DNA of 38,103 nucleotides from Mycetocola tolaasinivorans (GTDB lineage Bacteria; Actinomycetota; Actinomycetes; Actinomycetales; Microbacteriaceae). The translations under genes were made by a program, and so were the position numbers. The DNA is taken from NCBI RefSeq assembly GCF_003667565.1, contig NZ_RCUX01000017.1, positions 1 through 38,103 on the forward strand. The letters are read 5' to 3'. Shown piece after piece: positions 23,798-31,136 of this stretch. Numbering within the stretch: position 1 is the first letter of the stretch; each line of letters opens with the position of its first letter. The notes beneath the pieces are model-generated. The model saw only the letters and a list, made by a program, of their open reading frames with translations. It was not told where the DNA came from and did no database searches.

Positions 23798-25351
23798 ATG
23801 GCTAGCCTTCTCCTGCACCCCGACCGACTGGAAGTGAAACTGACGGCGGCGGAAAAGGCCCTGGCGCTGCGAAAAGACAACGTGGTGATCCCGCGAGACG
23901 CGATTCGCGCCGCATCGATTACGGATGATCCGTGGGTGTGGCTGCGTGGAATCCGTTCCCCGGGTTGGTACGTTCCCCTCACCATGGCGGTGGGGCGTTG
24001 GAAGTTCAACGGCGGGATGGACTTCCTGGTTATTCGTGGCAGCCGACCCACCATTGTTTTTGAGCTTGAGGACGCCGAGTACTCCCGCGTCGTGGTGACC
24101 ACCAAGCACGCCGCCGCGCTGGTGGCCGCCCTGGGTATTGACGGGGACGGCAACGCCCGCGCCCGCCGCACCTCCACGGCAGCGCGAGAGGCAGCCAAGC
24201 GGATCGAGGCCACTCGCGCAACCGAGGCCGACATCGTGGCGCTGTTGGAGTCCGATATCGAGGTTAACCCGCGCACCGTGACCGGTGTGCGTCCCGCGCT
24301 GGTGCGTAAGCTCATCGAGCGCAAGGCCGAGGGTGTGGACCTCCGCGCCGTGCTCGCCGAGGAGGCCGAGACGCGCCGTGCCGAGGCCGAGCGCCTCGCC
24401 GCCGAGCGTGCCGCCGCGAAGAAGAAGCCGCTGGCACGGGTGACCCCCATTCGTAAGCGCGCCACGACGAAGAAGGCCGACCCGGTGGAAACTCCGGAGA
24501 AGAAGAAGCCCGCGGCCAAGGCGCCCGCTGCGGCGAAGCCGGCAACACCCAAGACGGGTGCCTCGGCGAAGCCCGCGGCGGCGAAGCCTGCTGCCGTGAA
24601 GCCTGCGGCCGCGAAGCCCGCCGCCGCAAAGCCGGCAGCGAAGGCCGCGGCGGCGAAGCCTGCTGCCGCGGCGAAACCCGCCGCAAAGCCTGCCTCGGAG
24701 AAGGCGCCCGCCGCGAAGCCTGCCGCCGCGAAGGCTCCCACGGCGGAGAAGGCCAGCACCGCAAAGCCTGCCGCGGCAAAGCCCGCCGCGGAAAAGACGT
24801 CCGCTGCGAAACCGGCCGCTGCAGAAAAGCCTGCTGCGGCGAAGTCCGCCGCTGAGAAGGTGCCTGCTGAGAAGTCGTCTGCAGCAAAGCAGGCCCCCGC
24901 AAAGGCTCCCGCGACTAAGCCCACCGCGGCCAAGCCGGCCGCTCAGGACGCACCCGAGGTGAAGCCCGCCGCGGCCAAGCGTGCCCCCGCGGCGAAGGCG
25001 ACTCCCGCACCGGATGCCCCGGCGAAAACGACGGACACCGAGGCCGAGGCCGAGGCACCGGCGAAGAGCGCACCGGCAAAGTCCACTCCCGCGAAGCGTC
25101 CGGCGGCAAAGTCTGCCCCGGCGGCAGCTCCCGCCGCACCGTCGAGCAGGAGCACGGCCAAGAAGGCCGAGGAAAGTGCGGTCGCCGAGGCCAAGCCCTC
25201 GCCCCAGAAGCCCACCGCGCAGAAGCCCACCGCGCAGAAGTCCACCGCACAGCAGAAGCCGGCCGCGCAGAAGCCCGCGGCAACCAAGCCGCCCGCCGCC
25301 AAACCCGCGTCAAAGCGCGCAGAACCGACGGAGCCCGAGGCTACCGACTAG
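23798..25351 (+). CDS. PH-like domain protein with long Ala/Lys/Pro histone-like tail
   Basis: 517 residues in three parts. Residues 1-115 (MASLLLHPDRLEVKLTAAEK through SRPTIVFELEDAEYSRVVVTT) look like a compact beta-rich PH-like domain. Residues 130-215 are helical and charged (IVALLESDIEVNPRTVTGVRPALVRKLIERKA and a coiled EAETRRAEAERLAAER). Residues 220-517 are low-complexity repeats of AAKPA, EKPAAAK and APAKS units, like eukaryotic H1 or bacterial HC2 tails, likely binding DNA or another polyanion. Homologues of the N-terminal domain occur in Micrococcales as hypothetical proteins. GAGAG precedes the ATG at 23798; an upstream extension of the frame is unconserved. Function unknown. Confidence 0.75.
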   Translation: MASLLLHPDRLEVKLTAAEKALALRKDNVVIPRDAIRAASITDDPWVWLRGIRSPGWYVPLTMAVGRWKFNGGMDFLVIRGSRPTIVFELEDAEYSRVVVTTKHAAALVAALGIDGDGNARARRTSTAAREAAKRIEATRATEADIVALLESDIEVNPRTVTGVRPALVRKLIERKAEGVDLRAVLAEEAETRRAEAERLAAERAAAKKKPLARVTPIRKRATTKKADPVETPEKKKPAAKAPAAAKPATPKTGASAKPAAAKPAAVKPAAAKPAAAKPAAKAAAAKPAAAAKPAAKPASEKAPAAKPAAAKAPTAEKASTAKPAAAKPAAEKTSAAKPAAAEKPAAAKSAAEKVPAEKSSAAKQAPAKAPATKPTAAKPAAQDAPEVKPAAAKRAPAAKATPAPDAPAKTTDTEAEAEAPAKSAPAKSTPAKRPAAKSAPAAAPAAPSSRSTAKKAEESAVAEAKPSPQKPTAQKPTAQKSTAQQKPAAQKPAATKPPAAKPASKRAEPTEPEATD

Positions 25352-25360
25352 GCACGACAG

Positions 25361-25407
25361 AAAAACCGCGGCGCCCCGGCCCAAACAGCCGAGACACCGC
25401 GGTTTTT
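25361..25407. terminator. Bidirectional terminator
   Basis: AAAAACCGCGG/CCGCGGTTTTT arms (25361-25371 with 25397-25407) with outer GGCACG/CGTGCC pairing. Serves both the AKP-tail gene and the convergent oxidoreductase gene. Confidence 0.88.
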
Positions 25408-25417
25408 CCGTGCCGGG

Positions 25418-26407
25418 TTAGGCGTCGACGTCCACCACCGTGCGTCCGCGAAGTTCACCGGCGAGGATGCGCGCACCCGCATCACCGACCTCGGACATCG
25501 GAATGCTGCGGGTGAGCGAGTCGAGGTGATCCAGGTTGAGGTCGCGCGCGAGCCGCTTCCACGCCCGCTCACGCAGTGCACGCGGTGCGTAGACCGAGTT
25601 AATTCCGATGAGGTGCACGCCGCGCAGGATAAAGGGCAGGACGGTGCCGGGGAGATCGGGGCCCTGCGCGAGCCCGCACACGGTGGCGAGACCTCCGTAG
25701 TTCAGCCGGGCGAGGGCGTTGACCAGGGTGTGGCTTCCCACCGAGTCCACCACGGCGGCAAACTCCTGCGACTGCAGCGGGCGACCGGGCTCGGAGAGAT
25801 CCGTGCGCGGGATAATGCGGCGTGCGCCGAGCTCGGTCAGGTAGCTGCTGGCCGAGTCCGCTCGGCCGCTCGCCGCCACGACCTCGTAGCCGAGGCCCGA
25901 GAGCAGGGTGATCGCGATACTGCCCACGCCGCCGGCGGCACCGGTGACGAGCACGGGGCCGGCCTCCGGGGTCAGCCCGGCATCCTCGAGTGCGAGGACC
26001 GAGAGCATCGCGGTGAAGCCCGCGGTGCCGATCGCGGCGGCGCGGAAGTTCGAAATCTGCTGCGGCACGGTAATCAGGTCGCTGCCCGCCACGCGGGCGT
26101 ACTGGGCGAGGCCGCCGTTGTGGGTTTCACCGAGCCCGGAGCCGTTCAGGAGCACCCGCTCGCCGGGCTGCCACTGATCCAGCTCGGACTCCTCGATAAA
26201 GCCCACGAGGTCGATGCCGGGGATCATCGGGTATCCGCGCAGCACGCCGGGTTTGTGCTGAAGCGCGAGGCCGTCCTTATAGTTGATCCCCGAAAACTCC
26301 ACTCGGACCAGGGTGTCACCCGGGCCCAGCTCGTCACGGTGTGTGGAGCGAAGATCGGAGCTCTGCTCGGAGACCCACCAGGCACTAAACGACTCTGTTG
26401 CACTCAT
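25418..26407 (-). CDS. Acrylyl-CoA reductase-type MDR oxidoreductase (AcuI/YhdH family)
   Basis: NADPH-dependent medium-chain reductase; the family reduces acrylyl-CoA or similar enals. 329 residues, the family's length. The opening VRVEFSGINYKDGLALQHKPGVLRGYPMIPGIDLVG, the loop GLGETHNGGLAQYARV, the nucleotide site VLVTGAAGGVGSIAI and the GINSVYAPRALRERAWKRLA block are all AcuI/YhdH signatures. No zinc ligands are present. Substrate in this organism is not proven. TAGGGT lies 6 nt before the ATG, so the gene is probably leaderless; GGAGG is present but only one base from the ATG. It stands alone on the minus strand. Confidence 0.93.
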   Translation of the reverse strand: MSATESFSAWWVSEQSSDLRSTHRDELGPGDTLVRVEFSGINYKDGLALQHKPGVLRGYPMIPGIDLVGFIEESELDQWQPGERVLLNGSGLGETHNGGLAQYARVAGSDLITVPQQISNFRAAAIGTAGFTAMLSVLALEDAGLTPEAGPVLVTGAAGGVGSIAITLLSGLGYEVVAASGRADSASSYLTELGARRIIPRTDLSEPGRPLQSQEFAAVVDSVGSHTLVNALARLNYGGLATVCGLAQGPDLPGTVLPFILRGVHLIGINSVYAPRALRERAWKRLARDLNLDHLDSLTRSIPMSEVGDAGARILAGELRGRTVVDVDA

Positions 26408-26413
26408 GCCTCC

Positions 26414-26419
26414 ACCCTA
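26414..26419 (-). promoter_or_regulatory. -10 box TAGGGT, leaderless arrangement
   Basis: TAGGGT-GGAGGC-ATG on the minus strand. Confidence 0.55.
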
Positions 26420-26467
26420 ACCACTCACCCGCATTCGCGACAGGGAGCGTCGTGACCCGACACAAGA

Positions 26468-26503
26468 GCGCCGCCCGGTTCGAGGATTCGAACCGGGCGG
26501 CGC
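26468..26503 (-). terminator. Hairpin after ldh
   Basis: Perfect 16-bp stem (26468-26483 with 26488-26503), loop GGAT, 31 bp past the ldh stop on the minus strand. Without a clear T tract. Confidence 0.8.
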
Positions 26504-26534
26504 GGGCTGAAGACCCAGCGATCGGAAAACGGTA

Positions 26535-27494
26535 CTAGCCGGTTACGATGCCGAGCGTCGCGATGCTGGCGTGCAGGGCGTCGGCCGAGGCGCGGAAGTG
26601 CACGCTCTCGGGCTCGTCCATCGGCACGTACAGGATGCGCTCCACACCGTGCTTGCCCACGATCGCGGGCACGCTCAGGGCAACCCCGTCGACACCGTGG
26701 TAGTTGTGCAGAACGGTGCTGACGGTCAGGACCGCCTTCTCGTCGCGCAGGATGGCCTCGACGATGCGGGCACCGGAGAGCCCGATCGCGTAGTTGGTGG
26801 CACCCTTACCCGCAATGACCTTATAGGCGGAGCCCACAACCTCCTCGTGGAGACGGGCACGCTCGGCGGCGTCGAAGACCTGCTCGCCGGCGGAGTTGGT
26901 CCACTCCAGCAGCGGGGTCGAGCCGATCTTGGCCTGCGACCACAGCGGGAACTCGCTGTCGCCGTGCTCGCCGATGATCGCGGCGTGCACGCTCGCGGCG
27001 GAGACCTCGGCGCGCTCGGCAATCAGCCAACGCAGGCGGGCGGAGTCCAGCAGGGTGCCCGAGGAGAGGATGCGGCCGGGCGGGAGATCCACGATGCCCT
27101 GGGCGGCGACGGTCAGTACGTCACACGGGTTGGTGACGAGAATGAAGACCGCCTGCGGTGCGAGCTCCACCAGGCGCGGGAGCAGCGAGGCCAGAATGCC
27201 CACGTTGGTGCCGGCGAGGTCGAGGCGGGTCTGTCCGGGCTGCTGCTTGGCACCCGCGGTGATGACCACGACCCGGGCACCCGCCACGGCCTCGATGTCG
27301 CCTCCACCGGTGATGCGACCGGCCCCGGTGAACGGGGTGCCGTGAGCGAGATCCAGAACCTCGGCCTCGGCTTTAGCACGGTCCATGTCGTAGAGCACGA
27401 TTTCACGGGCGGACCCGCGAATGAGGGCGGCATAGGCGAGGGAGGACCCCACGCTTCCTGCACCGATGATGGCGAGCTTTGAATTTTCGTTCAT
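26535..27494 (-). CDS. ldh: L-lactate dehydrogenase
   Basis: Interconverts pyruvate and L-lactate with NADH. 319 residues. The NAD-binding GAGSVG (11-16) is followed by [17 protein letters not shown], the substrate arginine in [18 protein letters not shown] and the catalytic [12 protein letters not shown]. The C-terminus is complete. The active-site loop residue set is that of LDH rather than malate dehydrogenase ([13 protein letters not shown]). AGGAG lies seven bases before the ATG, and the start overlaps the TrhO stop (ATGA), so the pair is translationally coupled. Confidence 0.97.
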   Translation of the reverse strand: MNENSKLAIIGAGSVGSSLAYAALIRGSAREIVLYDMDRAKAEAEVLDLAHGTPFTGAGRITGGGDIEAVAGARVVVITAGAKQQPGQTRLDLAGTNVGILASLLPRLVELAPQAVFILVTNPCDVLTVAAQGIVDLPPGRILSSGTLLDSARLRWLIAERAEVSAASVHAAIIGEHGDSEFPLWSQAKIGSTPLLEWTNSAGEQVFDAAERARLHEEVVGSAYKVIAGKGATNYAIGLSGARIVEAILRDEKAVLTVSTVLHNYHGVDGVALSVPAIVGKHGVERILYVPMDEPESVHFRASADALHASIATLGIVTG

Positions 27495-28393
27495 GCGAGA
27501 ACTCCTGCGTGGCTGGGACAGTGGACCGGTGTTTCGGTGTGCTCGGCACAGGCAACCAGCTGCGCGCGGCAGGTGGGCTCGGCGCAGTTGCGCATATCCG
27601 AGGTGCTGGTGTCACACACCACGCACTGCCCGATGCGCGCGGCACCGGGGGCAAAATCGATCGAGCCGCGGCGGTCGAAGACGTAGAGCGAACCCTCCCA
27701 GAGGCCGTCGTTTCCGAACTGCTCGCCGTAGCGAACGATGCCGCCATCGAGCTGGTAAACCTCGTTAAAGCCGCGGTTTTTCATCAGGCCGGACAGCACC
27801 TCGCAGCGGATTCCTCCGGTGCAGTAGGTCACGATGGGGCGATCCTTCAGGTGGTCGTAGCGGCCGGATTCGAGCTCGGCGACGAACTGCCGGGTGTTGC
27901 TCACATCCGGGACGACGGCGTCCTTGAACCGGCCGATCTGGGCCTCGAAGGCGTTGCGGCCGTCGAAGAACACGACGTCCTCATGGGCGTCCACAAACTC
28001 GTGCAGGTCTTCGGGGGCGATGCGCTCGCCACCGCCGATGATGCCCTCCGAACCCACGGCGAGCTCGCCCGGGGCACCGAAGGACACGATCTCCTCGCGG
28101 ACCTTCACGCTGAGCTTGGGGAAATCGAGGCTCAGGCCCTCGTCGTCCAGGCCGGTGCCATCGGACCACTTGACGTCGAGATTCTTGAATGCGGGATACT
28201 CACGGGTGGCGCGCAGATAGCGCTTCACCGCCCGGATTTCACCGCCCACGGTGCCGTTCATTCCGTCTGCCGACAGCAGGATTCTTCCGCGCAGCCCGAG
28301 GGATGCGGCAAGATCGCGCTGCCACAGCCGGATCGCCTCCGGATCGGGGATCGGAGTGAAGACGTAGTAGAGCAGGATCTTCGATTGGGCCAT
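27491..28393 (-). CDS. trhO: tRNA uridine-34 hydroxylase TrhO (rhodanese family)
   Basis: Oxygen-dependent formation of 5-hydroxyuridine at tRNA position 34. 300 residues: N-terminal domain with [19 protein letters not shown], a rhodanese domain with [13 protein letters not shown] and active-site Cys in YCTGGIRCE, and a C-terminal cysteine-rich tail ([20 protein letters not shown]) that suggests zinc. The UPF0176/YceA family pattern is clear. TAAACT lies 6 nt before the ATG, so leaderless. It is the first gene of an operon with ldh. Confidence 0.93.
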   Translation of the reverse strand: MAQSKILLYYVFTPIPDPEAIRLWQRDLAASLGLRGRILLSADGMNGTVGGEIRAVKRYLRATREYPAFKNLDVKWSDGTGLDDEGLSLDFPKLSVKVREEIVSFGAPGELAVGSEGIIGGGERIAPEDLHEFVDAHEDVVFFDGRNAFEAQIGRFKDAVVPDVSNTRQFVAELESGRYDHLKDRPIVTYCTGGIRCEVLSGLMKNRGFNEVYQLDGGIVRYGEQFGNDGLWEGSLYVFDRRGSIDFAPGAARIGQCVVCDTSTSDMRNCAEPTCRAQLVACAEHTETPVHCPSHAGVLA

Positions 28394-28399
28394 GTCTCC

Positions 28400-28405
28400 A
28401 GTTTA
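28400..28405 (-). promoter_or_regulatory. -10 box TAAACT, leaderless arrangement
   Basis: TAAACT-GGAGAC-ATG on the minus strand, start of trhO. Confidence 0.6.
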
Positions 28406-28446
28406 GTGGCGCGCGCGGTTCACGCAGCGGTGTGTGGTTGTAGGAA

Positions 28447-28469
28447 GCGCACAAGCGTGCACAATGCGC
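28447..28469. promoter_or_regulatory. Inverted repeat in the trhO/crotonase divergent region
   Basis: GCGCA and TGCGC arms flank a 13-base centre containing CGTGCAC. It lies between two divergent transcription units, about 50 bp upstream of the trhO start, and could be an operator; evidence is only its symmetry and position. Confidence 0.3.
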
Positions 28470-28555
28470 CGACGGACGCGCTCGCGGGTTCCCCACAATC
28501 TCCGGGATGTTCCCCGCCGAGACGGCTAGGCTCGGGGGCGATCGAGGAGGTCGCA

Positions 28556-28654
28556 ATGACGCAACACCACGAAATTTGTCCGGAACATTTTGGTATCGAG
28601 GCCGCCATCGCAGCATTCGAAATCTGCCCCGGCCCGCGGGAGGCGAGGGCATGA
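28556..28654 (+). CDS. Possible 32-residue small protein or leader peptide
   Basis: A short frame with GAGGAGG at good spacing before its ATG, ending with a stop that overlaps the ATG of the crotonase gene (ATGA). It contains two cysteines and three histidines (MTQHHEICPEHFGIEAAI start, FEICPG end). The close coupling to the next gene argues for translation. It may be a regulatory leader or a small partner protein. No homologue is recognised. A TAGGCT -10 candidate at 28526-28531 lies about 25 bp upstream. Confidence 0.5.
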   Translation: MTQHHEICPEHFGIEAAIAAFEICPGPREARA

Positions 28655-29490
28655 CGGCCCCGCACTCCGCCGACCCCGTACTGCTGCGTGTTTCCGAGGG
28701 AATCGCGCGAATCACGCTGAACCGGCCCGAACGCCTCGGCGCCATCAACCGCGACTCGGCCCTCGCCTGGCGCGAGATCGCCGGCGAGGTCACCACCCGC
28801 GGTGACGTGCGAGCCATCGTGCTGGATTCCGTCGGCCCGGCGTTCTGCGCGGGCGGCGATGTGCTCGAATTTGCCGCCCTGGCGCGTGATGGCGGCACCA
28901 CGATCGCCGAGCTGGCCGATGTCATCCACGACGGGCACCGCATCCTCACCTCGGCCCCGATCCCGATCGTCACCGCGGTCCAGGGTGCCGTGGCCGGGGG
29001 CGGGCTCGGCTTCATGCTGGTCGGAGACTACGTGGTTGCCGCGGACTCGGCCCGGTTCGTTTCCCGCTACGCCGATATTGGGCTCACCCCCGACTGCGGA
29101 GTCAGCACGCTGCTGCCCGAGGCCATCGGTATGCGCCGCGCGCTCGAGCTGGTACTCAGCGATCGCAGCCTGGACGCCCAGACCGCGCTGGACTGGGGGC
29201 TGATCACCGAGGTTGTTCCCGGCGAGGATCTCGCGAATCGCGCGCTCGCGGTTGCCCGGCACTGGGCGGGCGGCGCGAGCCTGGCGTTTGGCCAGGCGAA
29301 ACGGCTGCTGCGCACCGGGGTGGGCCGGAGCTTCCAGGCTGGGTTGGACGATGAGGCACACACCATCGGTGCCGCGTTCGCCGGGCCCGAATCGGCCGAA
29401 CGGATCGCCGCGTTTGCCGCCCGCTCACGCTCGTCGGCACCCGCACCGGCACCCGCACCCGCCACCACGCCCGAAGGAGAAACCCGATGA
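28651..29490 (+). CDS. Enoyl-CoA hydratase/isomerase (crotonase family)
   Basis: Acts on an acyl-CoA, probably hydration or double-bond shift. 279 residues. Crotonase elements: ITLNRPERLGAIN, oxyanion loop PAFCAGGDV (65-71), VQGAVAGGGLGFMLVGD (111-126) and the ADIGLTPDCGVSTLLPEAIG block (141-160). The Asp148 in PDCG resembles isomerases such as PaaG rather than the two-Glu hydratases, so isomerase activity is plausible. GGAGG lies seven bases before the ATG. It shares an ATGA overlap with the preceding small frame and with the SDR gene after it; the Ala/Pro-rich C-terminal tail is odd and reads through low-complexity repeats. Confidence 0.9.
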   Translation: MTAPHSADPVLLRVSEGIARITLNRPERLGAINRDSALAWREIAGEVTTRGDVRAIVLDSVGPAFCAGGDVLEFAALARDGGTTIAELADVIHDGHRILTSAPIPIVTAVQGAVAGGGLGFMLVGDYVVAADSARFVSRYADIGLTPDCGVSTLLPEAIGMRRALELVLSDRSLDAQTALDWGLITEVVPGEDLANRALAVARHWAGGASLAFGQAKRLLRTGVGRSFQAGLDDEAHTIGAAFAGPESAERIAAFAARSRSSAPAPAPAPATTPEGETR

Positions 29491-30314
29491 CCCGCACCCT
29501 GCACAACCGCACCATCCTGATGTCGGGCGGTAGCCGCGGTATTGGCCTCGCGATCGCGCTGCGCGCCGCGGCAGACGGTGCAAACATCGTGCTGCTCGCC
29601 AAGACCGACACCCCGCATCCGGCTCTCGAGGGCACGATTCACACGGCCGCGGATGAGATCCGCGCGGCCGGTGGGCGCGCCCTCCCGATCGTGGGGGACG
29701 TGCGAAACGACGCCGATATCGAGCGCGCCGTGACCTCCGCGGTGGCGGAGTTCGGCGGGATCGATATCGTGCTGAATAACGCGTCGGTGATCTCGCTCGC
29801 GGGCAGCCGGGAGCTCAGCCCCAAGCGGTACGACCTCATGCAGGACGTCAACACCCGCGGCACCTACATGCTGAGCCGGGCGGCCCTCCCGGCTCTTCTG
29901 GAAGCGGAGAACCCGCACGTGCTCTCGCTCTCGCCGCCCATCAACCTCGATCCGAAGTGGCTGGGCCCGCACACCGGGTACACGCTCGCGAAGTACGGAA
30001 TGTCGCTCGCGACCCTGGGCCTGGCGGCGGAGTTTGCCGAGCGGGGGATCGCGGCCAACACGCTGTGGCCACGCACCACCATCCAGACCGCCGCCGTGAG
30101 CAACGTGCTGGGCGGCGCCGAGCTGATGCGTCGCAGCCGCACCCCCGAGATCTACGCGGATGCCGCGTATCTCGTGCTCACCAGCGATGCCCGGGAGCTC
30201 ACCGGCCGTTCGCTCATCGTGGAGGATGTGCTGGCCGAACACGGCATCACCGATCTCGAGCGCTACGCCCCGGGTATTGACCCGGCCGACCTCTACCCCG
30301 ATATCTTCCTCTAG
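29487..30314 (+). CDS. SDR family oxidoreductase (HSDL2-like)
   Basis: NAD(P)-dependent short-chain dehydrogenase of 275 residues. Nucleotide motif MSGGSRGIGLAIALRAAADGANIVLLAKT (12-40), NNAS (97-100), the catalytic Tyr165-x-x-x-Lys169 in GYTLAKYGMS, and a Ser near 147-149 (LSLSPPINLDP). The run HPALEGTIHTAADEIRAAGG and the LSLSPPINLDPKWLGPH block strongly resemble eukaryotic HSDL2, an enzyme of peroxisomal fatty acid metabolism. The start overlaps the crotonase stop (ATGA). With crotonase and thioesterase genes it forms a probable acyl-CoA metabolism operon. Confidence 0.93.
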   Translation: MTRTLHNRTILMSGGSRGIGLAIALRAAADGANIVLLAKTDTPHPALEGTIHTAADEIRAAGGRALPIVGDVRNDADIERAVTSAVAEFGGIDIVLNNASVISLAGSRELSPKRYDLMQDVNTRGTYMLSRAALPALLEAENPHVLSLSPPINLDPKWLGPHTGYTLAKYGMSLATLGLAAEFAERGIAANTLWPRTTIQTAAVSNVLGGAELMRRSRTPEIYADAAYLVLTSDARELTGRSLIVEDVLAEHGITDLERYAPGIDPADLYPDIFL

Positions 30315-30320
30315 GACCCC

Positions 30321-30926
30321 ATGCACCTCATTTTTCGCACCCTCCTCGTGGTGCGCGCTGCCCGACGACTTGCGGCCCGGGGCGACACCCTCGGCCACTA
30401 CGATGTGGGGCGTGTGCGGCTGCGCACGCTGCTGACCGACCTCGATATCCTTCGCCACATGAACAACGGCGTCTACCTCTCGATCTTCGATCTGGGTCGG
30501 CTGAACCTCATGATTCGTAACGGCATGTGGGGCACCCTCGAAAAGAACGGTTGGTATGCGGTGGTGGTGAACCAGACCATCTCGTATCGCCGATCCCTGA
30601 CGCTGGGGCAGCGCTTCACCGTGGAGTCCCGGATCGTCGGGGTGGATGAGGAGGCCGGGTACATCGAGCACCGCATCGTGTGCGGCGGCGAGGTGTACAC
30701 CCGTGCGCTCGTGCGAGCCCGCTTCATCCGGAAGTCCGGGGGCACGGTGAAACCGGCCGAGCTGCTGGCCGCGGCTGGTGCGCAGAGCCCGCCCGAGCCA
30801 CTGCCGGCGTGGGTGGAGGAGTGGCGGGCCGCCGTGGCACTGCCGCGTTCGCGCGCCGAGGCACCCAGCACCTGGCCGGGAGAGTGGCCCGGCCCGAGCC
30901 CCGCCGCGAGTACGCCCCGGGCATAA
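30321..30926 (+). CDS. Acyl-CoA thioesterase-like protein (THEM6-like, 4HBT fold)
   Basis: Predicted hot-dog-fold thioesterase, 201 residues. The diagnostic segment TDLDILRHMNNGVYLSIFDLGR (Asp40, Asp42, His46, Asn48, Asn49) corresponds to the 4-hydroxybenzoyl-CoA thioesterase site; the N-terminal RTLLVVRAARRLAARG is hydrophobic-basic. The protein resembles THEM6-type proteins. The C-terminal 45 residues are Pro/Ala-rich and poorly conserved. It starts six bases after the SDR stop, with AGGA upstream. Stop is followed by three 50-bp tandem copies whose units each contain a TAA like that of this gene. Confidence 0.85.
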   Translation: MHLIFRTLLVVRAARRLAARGDTLGHYDVGRVRLRTLLTDLDILRHMNNGVYLSIFDLGRLNLMIRNGMWGTLEKNGWYAVVVNQTISYRRSLTLGQRFTVESRIVGVDEEAGYIEHRIVCGGEVYTRALVRARFIRKSGGTVKPAELLAAAGAQSPPEPLPAWVEEWRAAVALPRSRAEAPSTWPGEWPGPSPAASTPRA

Positions 30927-30943
30927 TCGCGTGCGCTTGGCCC

Positions 30944-31093
30944 TGCCGCTGACCTGTGTGCAGGGCTTGGGTGTAATCGTGCGTGTTTGGGGCTGCCGCT
31001 GACCTGTGTGCAGGGCTTGGGTGTAATCGTGCGTGTTCGGCCCTGCCGCTGACCTGTGTGCAGGGCTTGGGTGTAATCGTGCGTGTTCGGCCC
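30944..31093. repeat. Three tandem 50-bp repeats plus degenerate ends
   Basis: Units 30944-30993, 30994-31043 and 31044-31093 are nearly identical (TGCCGCTGACCTGTGTGCAG through GTGTAATCGTGCGTGT). A degenerate half unit before them includes the thioesterase stop (GCATAATCGCGTGCG) and another lies after (to about 31120). The repeats lie directly upstream of the PutA-like gene. The copies are contiguous, so this is not a CRISPR array. Confidence 0.9.
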
Positions 31094-31123
31094 CGCCGCC
31101 AGCCCGTGTGCAGGAGGAGGGCG

Positions 31124-31129
31124 TATTCT
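31124..31129 (+). promoter_or_regulatory. -10 box TATTCT, leaderless arrangement
   Basis: TATTCT is followed by 7 nt and the ATG at 31137. AGGAGGAGG upstream lies 16 nt from the ATG, too far for a Shine-Dalgarno sequence. Confidence 0.5.
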
Positions 31130-31136
31130 CGGGGGT

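Noticed and set aside
25361..25407. Attachment site or transposon end (inverted AAAAACCGCGG)
   Set aside because: Position between convergent genes with A and T runs fits a bidirectional terminator; no recombinase or target duplication is near.
26468..26503. tRNA-like element (GGTTCGA and TTCGAACC words near a hairpin)
   Set aside because: The words are the two arms of one perfect 16-bp hairpin after ldh; no acceptor, D or anticodon arms exist. It is a terminator-like stem.
30944..31093. CRISPR array
   Set aside because: The 50-bp units are contiguous with no unique spacers between them, and no cas genes are present.
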